NCBI RefSeq assembly: GCF_000327385.1 | Contig: NW_008711143.1 | Span: 607,382 to 671,381 of the forward strand | Source of the DNA: Lottia gigantea | Taxonomy: Eukaryota > Mollusca > Gastropoda > Lottiidae | Reading direction: 5' to 3' | DNA length: 64,000 nt | Shown here: positions 15,101-24,710 of the stretch, one piece after another | How the letters are laid out: the number at the start of each line of letters is the position of its first letter | How positions within the stretch are numbered: the stretch's first letter is position 1 | The notes under the pieces: generated by a model | The model's database searches: none | Told to the model about the DNA's origin: nothing | The model's input: the letters and a program-made list of their open reading frames with translations, nothing else | Program-made: the position numbers and the translations under genes

Positions 15101-18100
15101 TCATTTAATAAATTCAATTTGAAATTATAAAACTGGAAATAATGTTACTAATTTTTTAATTACAAACAATAAATAAATACAGTTATCTAGAATTAGGCTT
15201 GGTGTTATGATATGGATATGAAACTAAGTTCAGTTTGTACATACAGGTCTTGTAAAAGTCCTAGTGTGTTTTCTGTTGTCACGTGTTGCATTTTATTAAC
15301 CATTTTCCAAAGCACCTTTTCCTCCTGACACTAACAAATAGTGGGAAGTGTTGTCTAATTTATATGTTTAGAAATTATAGTCTGAAACTTCTGATTTATT
15401 AGCATAGAAATTGGATATTTTCTTTGTAGCTTTATGTTTATATGCAACTTGTAGTACCGGTAACTCTTAATATGCACTGATATATTTGTTTTTGATTAAT
15501 GTAGATATTTACATAATGAGCAACATCTAAAACATACTTTAATATTTATAACCTTTTTAATATTTATAATTCTTTATTTATGATTATATGAAAAACATTT
15601 ATTTCCTTTAATGAATTTCTGATTAATTTTACATCAAGATCAAATATGTATATCAATGGTAAAGAGAAGTGCAAATAAATTGGACCATTTCATTTGTAGA
15701 TCGCCAACAATGGCCGGCGGATTATTTGCCATCAATCGAGAATATTTCTGGGAAATTGGTTCTTATGATCCAGGAATGGATGTTTGGGGTGGTGAAAATC
15801 TGGAAATTTCATTCAGGGTAGGTGCTAGATAGAAAATTTATGCTCTGAAGAAACAATATGGCTGTTTCGTGCTTGCTAGCTTGGAAATTTAGGAGTTTTA
15901 TCTAGGTAATGATGAATGCTGATTGTTGTGTGACTGCCCTCAACTGGACAAGAAAGTGTAGTTTTGAATCTCAATACGTAACTATAAATATATAAATGTT
16001 TCATTTTGCCAATTATTGTTTTTAGGCATGGATGTGTGGAGGAAGGTTAGAGTTTATACCATGTTCACGAGTTGGTCATATCTTTAGATCTAGTCATCCT
16101 TATACATTCCCTGGTACATATAAAACATCTTTTATTTTCATTTCTATGTTTTTAAAGGTTCCATTTGCAATTTTATATTCATGTCATATTGACAGTATAT
16201 GACACTTTGTTACCCTTGATTCTTAACTCTATTTGGTCATGAATTTTGATTTCTTTATACATGTACAGTATATCACATCATTTCCATTTATTATTCCTAT
16301 ATTGTTCACATTATCTCCATTTTAATTCATTATATCTTTAGTACCATTTTCCATTTCTCTTAGTACTAGGGCTGGGTAAAATGATCGAAATAATCATTTA
16401 ACGTCGCTAGGAATTTATGATTAAAAAGTAGTAAACTCTTCCACATTGTTTCCCTTTTACAAATAACTTACTCACAATAATTAACGTATCAAAACAAGAA
16501 TATTCTTCTATGACGCAAAAATAACTTATGAAATTAAAAATTATGGCCTGTTTTTAATTTAGTATTTACATTTAAAATATTGTAATTATTAATCGATTAT
16601 TGATAGGTAGTCTGTCGTTGATAATTGATCTCAATTTGGTAATCAATACCCAGTCCTACTTATTACACAATATTTTTATTGATATCATTCTGTATTTGTA
16701 GGTAATAAAGATACACATGGTATTAACTCTATGAGATTAGCTGAAGTATGGATGGATGAGTATAAAAGATTATTTTACACTCACAGAAAAGATTTATTAG
16801 TAAGTCATTTACTCTGACTGGATTTGCCCCTCATAACAACCTCATAATATGCATTATACCATTAGATGTAATAACTTTGGGTTTTTTTTCCATTTGACAG
16901 TGTTCTATAGTATTATCAGGACAGATGGCATCGTCCAATAGTGCTCTGAAGGTAATTTGCCATTTGGGGGTCAACCCATTATCTGTTCTTCAACTGATAT
17001 CTTTGTGAGTATTATATCTTTTTTCATTTCTTGCAGGGTAAATATCCTGGTGATGTATCAGAAAGAAAAGCATTAAGAGAAAAATTACATTGTAAAAGTT
17101 TTAAATGGTATTTGGATAATGTCTACCCTGAAAAATTTATTCCTGATGAAAACGTTCATGCTTGGGGCATGGTGAGTATCCATATATAGCCACTTCAAAT
17201 AAAGACATGACTAAATATACTTGAACATAGACACAACCAATCCAGCTTAATTGTGAGGTGGAACAACAAATTGTGTACTTATTAGACCAGTTTTATATGT
17301 CAACTTCAGAACTTCTTATTGTTGAAAATAACTTGTGTGCTTTAAAAATTGAAAATTGTTGCATTGCATTTTTATTTTATTTGCTAGAAAACTTCTTTAA
17401 TTTTATGTAAGAGGTGGTGTAACTTTTTGTAGTTAGTGTCCTTATTGAATATATGTCACTTTCAGATGAGAAATCCTAGCAGCAACATTTGTCTTGATAC
17501 TTTACAAAGAGATGAAAAAGCAATATTTGAAATGGGACTGTTCCATTGTCAAAATGGTGTTAGTGCAAATCAGGTAATAATTTCAATATTCATGTCAATT
17601 AATTATTTCTAGTGAACTTTAACATATTATATCAATATAAGCAAGTTTTAATTAGCTAGCAATGTCTTTTGCTTTTTTTTGTTCTCAAATTGGTCCGGAC
17701 GTAAAACTCCATTCATTTCATTTCATTTATATACGCCCACATGAAATGGGGGGCGTATATTGCCGTCACCCATGTCCGTCTGTCACAATTGCTTGTAAAC
17801 ACTCTACAAGACACAATTCTTGACAGATTTTGACAAACTTGGTATGAGTGTTCGTAATCACCCAAGGATGAACCCTATTGAAAATCAGAAGAATCGAAAA
17901 TATTAAGTATAAGTTATTGCCCTTGTTCTTGAAAGCGCGTTCAATTTTTAGCTCGTAAACAATCTAGAAGGGACAATTCTTGACAGATTTTAACAAAACT
18001 TGACATGAGTGTTTGTAATCACCCAAGGATGAACCCTATTGAAAATCAGAAGAATCAAAAAATATTTAGTATGAGTTTTTGCCCTTGTTTTTGAAAACGC

Positions 18101-19334
18101 ATTCTATTTTTAGCTCGTAAAGACTGTAGAAGGCACAATTCTTGACGGATTTTGACGAAATTTGGTGTGAGTGTTTGTTATCACCCAAGGATAAACCCTA
18201 TTGAAAATCAGAAAAATCAAAAAAAAATTAGTATGAGTTATTGCCCTTGCTCTTGAAAACGCGTTCAATTTTTAGCTCTTAGACACTAAAAAGCATAATT
18301 CTTGTTGGATTTTGACAAAACTTGGTTTTATTATTCAGTCCTGTGCTGAGGATTTAATATTTGCCTTCTAGAGTTTTCACGAGCTAAAAATTGATCACAT
18401 TTTCAAGAACAAGGGCAATAACTCATACTCAATATTATTCAGTATCGCCCTAAAGAGTTCAAAAGAAGTGTATGACAGAAGGTTGGATATTTCATACTGG
18501 TGATTGTTACTGTACTGCCAAATATTTTTTTTCAAAATCAAAGCTGCCAGTGGGCGTATATTACCTTGCCTGGCAAGCTATCTTTTCAATTTGGTCCATT
18601 AGGTTAGGTATGTATTTGGGTGTTATTTGTTAATTATTTTCTGCTATTTTCAGATATTTTCCTTTAGTATAGAGAATGAAATAAGACGTGAAGAGGGTTG
18701 TTTAACAACTCAAGGTGAAAACAACAGTGTTGTGAAATTAGAACCATGTAATAGACAGAAAGCAACTCAGAAATGGAAACATGATAAGGTAGGCTAAAAT
18801 TTGGAATGTACAGTACTAGTAAGCTAGTATCTATGTGGTAGATTGTTTATCTGAGTAAAACCTACATCTTGCCCCAACCCTGTGAAAACTAGCCTGATTA
18901 TTCCACAACAAACTTTGGTTTCAATTTGTACACATCATATATTATACAGCATTAGCAACAATAACTGCCTTATTAAAAGCTATAGCTATAGTGACAGTCT
19001 GTCTAATTTTGATTTCAATCCCTATATAAATTCTAGGGATTAATATGTTTTGGTTGAAGAACAATAGAGCAGTAATTTCAGATTAAACTTGACAATCAAC
19101 AAAGAGAACACCCCTTCTTTCTAATTGACTTTATACGCTAAGTATTTATAAACTATGAAGTAGCTTGAATGTGTGTCATTTAATGTATTATAGGAATCAG
19201 GAGCAGTGGTACATGAAAGTTCTGGCAAGTGTTTAGATAAGTCAGATATCTCTAGTGGTAAAACTGTTATAGTTAAAGACTGTAAAAAAGGAGAAGACTC
19301 TCAAAGATGGGTATTTGAGCATTATTTAGATTAA
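9143..19334 (+). CDS. Polypeptide N-acetylgalactosaminyltransferase (GALNT family), alternative exon 4
   Basis: Type II Golgi enzyme that adds the first GalNAc to Ser/Thr in mucin-type O-glycosylation. Exons: 9143-9474, 9990-10156, 11461-11638, one of 12368-12571 / 13254-13454 / 14352-14552, 15700-15817, 16026-16113, 16702-16799, (16901-16951 optional), 17037-17171, 17466-17573, 18654-18788, 19194-19334. With exon 4a and no cassette this is 567 residues, normal for the family. Visible parts: basic N-terminus and one membrane anchor (about 12-29), [11 protein letters not shown], Mn-binding DSH (217-219), the GalNAc-T motif WGGENLE (323-329), GH at 350-351, then a ricin-type lectin domain (441-567) with ICLD, KCLD, QKW and QRW. 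The middle lectin repeat has CLT in place of CLD. The ATG follows an in-frame stop at 9131. All splice sites are GT/AG and phases agree. The nearest GALNT subfamily is not certain. Confidence 0.95.
10411..11152 (+). mobile_element. Tandem-repeat-cored nonautonomous element, copy A (GALNT intron 2)
   Basis: Left hairpin end ATATGCCCACATTATAATGTG at 10411-10431, right end AAGTGGGCGTATCTTG near 11119-11134. The core is a tandem repeat with a 161-bp period: CCCTTGACTTA recurs at 10480, 10641 and 10802, with a shorter, diverged unit after. Copies C and F have the same core type on the opposite strand. Confidence 0.85.
12368..12571 (+). CDS. GALNT alternative exon 4a (204 nt)
   Basis: Acceptor GACAG, donor GTAATA. 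Encodes [20 protein letters not shown] through [15 protein letters not shown] to SSIDPIR. It joins exon 3 by completing the tryptophan codon (TG|G) and joins exon 5 as AG|A. It covers the part of the catalytic domain just after the metal-binding DSH. It differs from 4b and 4c in length by one codon, in PEI where the others have PII or PIV, and in WW in place of TW. Confidence 0.9.
13254..13454 (+). CDS. GALNT alternative exon 4b (201 nt)
   Basis: Acceptor CATATAG, donor GTAAGT. Encodes [20 protein letters not shown] through [15 protein letters not shown] to RKHTDPVK. Same phases as 4a and 4c, so it can replace either. It is closest to 4c ([12 protein letters not shown] and the TDPV ending are shared), suggesting a later duplication between these two. 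Confidence 0.9.
14205..14335 (+). mobile_element. Degraded right end of a cored element (GALNT, just before exon 4c)
   Basis: The stretch ATGTATGACAATAGGTTGAA through AAAGCTGCTAGTGGGTGT to CCCTGGCAAACTATCTTTC aligns by eye with the right end of copy B at 18470-18587 (TGTATGACAGAAGGTTGGAT, AAAGCTGCCAGTGGGCGT, GCCTGGCAAGCTATCTTTTC). It ends about 17-20 bp before exon 4c. Confidence 0.75.
14352..14552 (+). CDS. GALNT alternative exon 4c (201 nt)
   Basis: Acceptor AAATAG, donor GTATGA. Encodes [20 protein letters not shown] through [15 protein letters not shown] to RKYTDPVR. Same phases as 4a and 4b. Its upstream splice region abuts the end of a degraded mobile element (14205-14335), so part of its branch-point/pyrimidine region may derive from that element. 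Confidence 0.9.
16901..16951 (+). CDS. Candidate 51-nt cassette exon of the GALNT gene
   Basis: Lies in the intron between exons 7 and 8. A strong pyrimidine run ends TTTGACAG, and AAG|GTAATT follows. It is 51 nt, phase 0 on both sides like its neighbours, without a stop, and encodes [17 protein letters not shown]. Family members normally run straight from exon 7 into GKYPGDVS at exon 8, so this insert would be optional. It falls between the catalytic and lectin domains. No transcript evidence is available. Confidence 0.5.
17730..18587 (+). mobile_element. Tandem-repeat-cored nonautonomous element, copy B (GALNT intron 9)
   Basis: Left hairpin end TATACGCCCACAT/ATGGGGGGCGTATA. The core units have a 162-bp period: CCCTTG recurs at 17920, 18082 and 18244. 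The right end is AGTGGGCGTATATTACCTTG followed by a small hairpin CTTGCCTGGCAAG. Around 18340-18440 part of a core unit appears inverted (ACAAGGGCAATAACTC), so the copy has an internal fold-back. Confidence 0.85.
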
Positions 19335-19852
19335 AATAATTCATCTACTGCTGCATTCCAGAAAAAAAACTTTTTTGTTGGTGACAACATCAGTGCAATT
19401 TGGATCAAAAACATCGTCATTTTGAATATTTTTTCATTAAACATTGAAGTTTTTCATCTATCACCTGACATAGTTTCACAAAAACTCCTGAGAAGCCATT
19501 AGAGTAACAATAAATGACAAAATTCCAGGTTGTATCAAAATGTTTCTTAACATCAAAGTTTTTGTGAGTTTTTTTTGTTAGCTCCTGATCTTAGCTACTC
19601 ACTTTAATTAGAGATGCTTCTATAGCCGAGCTTTGTGAAATCCAATTAGTCAATTCTGTGGTTTTAATTGGTTTTACTCTAAAAATTATTAATAAAGAGA
19701 AAACTAGGTTGTTACAGCAAGGGTTAGGTTAACAGACAAGTACTTCTCTAGTGATATTAAGATATTTGTTTCCATTAAATTAAGAAATACTGAATATCTT
19801 TGTGTGAGAAAAGCTGCTGATTGAAAGATGGTCATGTCATCTAACTATATGT

Positions 19853-19858
19853 AATAAA
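19853..19858 (+). terminator. Candidate GALNT poly(A) signal AATAAA
   Basis: AATAAA about 520 nt after the stop. Others occur nearby (for example near 19690 and 20068), so the true 3' end is uncertain. Confidence 0.4.
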
Positions 19859-22290
19859 GTTTACATTACATCAAGAAAATATTTTTATGTGGTCAAAAAT
19901 AGAGGATTATAATAGAACAAAGATAATTGTATACAACCAGTGACAATTAAAAAGATTAATGTGATCAGTTCACCTAATATTTAGAAGGTTAAGTACAGGT
20001 AGATAGTAACAAGCTCAATTAAGCCTCCTAGCTCTATATTGTTTTTACTATCAATTGTACCCAAAATAAAGTGGACTCCTCATGGTTTTAATTAGATGTG
20101 CACAAATATCTTTGCTGAACCATAATTTGTTATATTGCTGGGTAGTTACTGTTGCAATTGTTATCTACAAACTAAATCTATTTATTGAATCTTATATCGA
20201 TATTTGTTATATTTATGAGTATTACTTAGTGTTCAGTTTTCAGTGCAGTTATATTAGGAGAGATATACACACCAATCTTATTCTTATTTATTATTAGTCT
20301 TGTTCAATCAGACAAATACTATGTATACAAACGATTCCCTATTCATTGTTAAACATAGACTTATATTGTCATATCATCTTACAATTGCTGTTTTTTTTTT
20401 CATTAATTAGCAAGATTATAAAACCTTTTGGTGCCATTGGATCTCAATTCCACAGAACTCTAAATGGCGCCAGACCGTTAAGTTACATGCAGAAAAAAAT
20501 GTGAAACAAAATATGCAGATCTGCATTTGAATCCGATTAAAATTGTCAGAGAGTGATCTTAACGAAATCCATGAATCTCATCTTGGTAATATTCGAGAGA
20601 AATCACTTCATGTTTCTTAATTACTTATTAGGCAATGAAAACTTGTAATTAATAGTCATTTTAACTTCTATAGTTCCATAGTGGTCTTGGAAAAAAGATA
20701 TTAATTTTTTATCATTTATTATTGTTCACAGAGCTTTGTGTTGAGTTTATTATTATGTATATAACATAGAACTAACTTTCTGAAAATGGTAATCTTCAAT
20801 TTTTCATTTCTGTATTGTTATTGATAAAATGAGTGGGGCAAGGAGCTCAATCATATCCAGTAGAAAATTTACTTCTATCATTTTTTATGTTAACTCCTTT
20901 ACTGCTCCACAAAAATGTTCAATCAGTGACACTAAGTAATTTATTGTGATTAATGATTTAGTTCTAGGCAGTATTAATATAGAAATGTCACTTCATTTAT
21001 AACATATTCACCTTGGTAGGTGATACCAGTATATTTTAGATAGAAAGTGTTCATAGATTATTTTTATATAGGCAGTTTCGATGAACTCAGAAAAACAGTT
21101 CTGAAAAAATTTATTGAGTTGGTGTCACTTGAAACTTATCATGTAAATTCAGATTGAATTTTCAGAAAGTTTGTATCTTGTGGGAAGCAATAACTTGCTT
21201 GTGATATTTGCATATTTTACTATATTTATTCATTATTGGAGTTTGTAAATATAAATCATTTATTTTAAATAAAAAAAAAGAAACTTGTTACATCCCAGTA
21301 TTTGTTTAATATCAACCTACCAATAAATATTACAGAGTATTTCTACAATAATAAAACAATGAATAACAGGCTTTATCAATTTCCATTAAAAAAAAATAAG
21401 TCCACCATCAATAAGCATTATCTGTTCAGCGCACTGCGTTAGAGAGATATCCCCGACTTAGTGAGGCAGATAAGTGCAAAAATGTGCTGTAAGGATGAGA
21501 ATTGGTATGAATGTACATCAAGAGGTAGATTTTTAATTCGAAAACACCGTGGGCCATATGAAAATCCAAGATGACCGCCATTTTTCAAGATGGCCGCCAT
21601 TTATCAAGATGGCCGAAATTTTCTGTTTGATCTTTGGATCAGTTTGTGTATTTATTATACCAAGGTAATCATTTTCACCACTAACATAACATTAACCCAA
21701 TGTATTAACATTTTTGGAGAAAAAACGAAAAGCATGATTGTAATTACACATTCAACAAACCAAAGTGCGTAACTTTTACATGTATACAATACATACTATT
21801 AATGCATATATTTAATCTAGTCCTGCCAAATACAGCTGCACAATGGTGTGCATGGAAGTTCAAACCAGTAGCATTCAACCTGACATCCACATTTTGTCAG
21901 TTGCTGATAACTTTCTTACATGTTGTACTCGATCTATCGTACATTACAACCACAAACTATTAAGTTCTTACAGATACCGCTAATACCGAGGTTTTAGACC
22001 TATTCCAATTAGATCCGTCCGTCTCAAGAATTTTTTAAAAGCAGAAGCCCGGAAAACTCATTTCTAATGAATCTGGGGTATTTCCATCTATACGTTAATT
22101 TTTTTTTTGGCTTTGAAGAACGATTGTGAACTGCCATAATTCAATTTTGAAAATGTTCTCCTGTGGTTACGATCCAGCCCGGAAAATGAATTTTCGGTGA
22201 TTCCAACGCACTTGATATGCAATTTCTAATTTCGATGTAATTTGACTAACACATTTGTATATATGACTTTAATATATACCTAGAACAAAG
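19859..22290. other. Intergenic, mostly unrecognised
   Basis: AT-rich gap after the GALNT gene. The first part may still be 3' UTR. Apart from the YY1-like repeat at 21563-21617 I see no gene or clear element. Confidence 0.4.
21563..21617. repeat. Three tandem copies of a 20-bp YY1-like unit
   Basis: CAAGATGGCCGCCATTTTT and close variants occur three times in a row. Each of the first two holds GCCGCCATTT, a match to the YY1 site, and AAGATGGC. It is short and may be part of a dispersed repeat. Confidence 0.6.
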
Positions 22291-22624
22291 AGTTAAGCGC
22301 CACCAGAACCATTGTGTCGCAAATGAATACGATTCACAATCATACTTAATAACAGAGATGTATATATTGGGGCCTAATGTTGAAAACAATATGTATTCGT
22401 GAAAAAGTCAGCAAAAGGAAGTGGATGATCGTACATTATATTGTCTTTATAGCCCCAAATGCAAAGTATCTGTTTTTCATCAGTCTTTGAATGTCCTGTT
22501 GAGGAATTTGCTGCCACTCCTGATGCAATGCTGCATCCAACTCTGTTACAGTATGCATAGAAGGGTCTCTACCACGTACGCGACGTCCCAAAATATACTG
22601 AATTAAAGTTAGTGGCGCTTAACT
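22291..22624 (-). mobile_element. Deletion-derived Tc1-type element keeping only the transposase tail
   Basis: Terminal inverted repeats AGTTAAGCGCCAC (22291-22303) and GTGGCGCTTAACT (22612-22624). The minus strand between them encodes the C-terminal end of a Tc1 transposase: LGRRVRGRDPSMHTVTELDA followed by EWQQIPQQDIQRLM. The rest of the transposase is missing. At about 334 bp it is MITE-sized. The ends differ from those of the transposon at 4526-5521, so it is a different lineage. Confidence 0.8.
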
Positions 22625-22629
22625 TTAAA

Positions 22630-22668
22630 TGTTATAATATATATAGTATAGTATAGTATATATAAAAT
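22630..22668. repeat. TATAG/TA microsatellite
   Basis: AT-only and TATAG-type repeats (AGTATAGTATAGTATA) just outside the small Tc1-type element. Confidence 0.7.
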
Positions 22669-24710
22669 GATTGATAGCTTGATTACTATGATCACGTTAC
22701 GGTTTTCAAATAAAATAGAAGCTCGTGAAAGTCATAATGTTTGTTGAAAAAAAGGGTGGAGCTTCAGCCGTGCAATAACATCAAAATGAACTGGTTGAAG
22801 CACACTAAAGCCCCACCCTACTTTCCACTACTTGAAAGATTTGGTTTCATGTCAACATATCCAAGTATGTAATTTAAGTTACAATATGTATTATTTGACC
22901 TCTGGGTTGTTAAATTTACAGGAAGCGACAAAAGATGTTTCAACGTGCTATTATTTCTGAAGTATGAGAAAACACACATAATATTCCAATGCTTTCAGTA
23001 TGTAATAAAATCTTTCAAGAAATTCTATAAAAATATTGAAGTATCACATACTAATCTGTCATCTAAGAAAGGACTGATTTAATTTGCAAAGGAGAAAATT
23101 GCAATTTCCGCTTTTAATAAGAAAAAATCTCTGAGGATATGACAGCAAAATGAATTTGGACCGGTTCCATGAGTTTGATATATAGCATATTAATCAATTG
23201 TAGTTTAATCCTTCAATTAGTTCATGTTTTCTTGCAGTAATTTAATCAAGCGATAAAATATGAAAAATAATAGATTCATTATAATAATAGTGAAAGTAGT
23301 CCACTGACTTGGTGTTCGAGAGATGCAGTACTGAATCTTAAAATTGGTTATAAAGAAAATACCCACCAAAATGGCCATCGAAAAAACACAGAGGCCATAA
23401 TAGCTTTTTCAAGATATGGTGTTCCAATGAAAATTGTCAAATAAATGCGAAAGCTTCAGTTGGTTTGTGAACTGAGTTATTCATATAAAGCCTGGTTACC
23501 CTAGTCTGAAAGCTTCTAGAATCTAGTCTTAAGATTAAAGATTTGATTTATATCCTAATCATTTCGTACATCGAAAAGTGTAATCGATTTATCGGATTAG
23601 CTAATTCGACACATTTAGCTGTTAATCTGTAGGTAATCTATTTGGCATTCTATATTAATTGTGTCAACTGTTTCTTGTTAATATTAGAAAAAGTGTTTTC
23701 AAACCATAGGAAGTACATCGTCGTTATATTTATGTGAAAAAACACCCATCCTTCACATACACACAGGAGCATGATAATAGCTAAACAGTTCTAACTTTTT
23801 CCTACAACAGAAAGCAGCAGTGATTGAGATACCAAATCCTATAAAGTGAAACACAACTAAGAGTAAGCAGACCAAAATATAAGGAATAAAGTTATGGAAC
23901 GTTATGTTAGATTTTATAAATCACGATGATTGACTCTGGTTTTCCAAGCAAAACCAATATAATAGAGTATTACGTCTTCCTTTCTATATTGACTATGTGA
24001 CACTGTATCTAATCATGTGGTTAACGTGTTAATTGGTTATTTTGATATATTAAAAGAAAGGGTATAATCGGTGTGAATTAATGACGATTATCTTTTCAAT
24101 TGACTAAACTAAGCGTGCTGCCAGTCTAACAGTTGATAATATAGTTAGAAATCATTGGTTACTGATTAGTCATTTCTGTCTCTTTCTCCAACCCATAATA
24201 ACTATAATCACTTCACTGTATCAACGTGTACTGGACGAGTCTTAGTTTTTGTATACAAACCGATACCTTAAGACACTTTAACACATGACCTTAACATTTT
24301 GCGGAATTGGTGTTTCAGAGGTTTCTTTTTCTTTCAACTGCAAGTTTATAAACAAACTTTATAATTTTATGAAAAACGTAGATTTCAGCTTGGAAACTTA
24401 CATATTGAGTTATCTAAATGTGTGTTCTTATGATTCGCGATTGCGCTTATTTATGGAATTTACTATAGTAAAGCTTTGGCCATTGAAACTTTGGAATAAA
24501 TGTATGATACCTTCATACTATTACGAACCCTACCTATTCAATTTGTATTCGATAGAATCTTGCGCAAAATAAATCTAAAATGGGATGGTAATCGTTGTTT
24601 GGGTTCTCCATATTTACCATTAAGAGACAATACATACGTTTATCAACATATATCAAGTTTTAAATGTAATTTTTCTGGATTAGGAACATAGGAGACTGCA
24701 CGGCGAAAAC
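22669..24710. other. Intergenic and NWD-gene 5' flank
   Basis: No gene recognised. The end must hold the promoter and 5' UTR of the NWD-like gene. An in-frame TAG at 24681-24683 precedes its ATG. No clear TATA box was identified. Confidence 0.4.
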
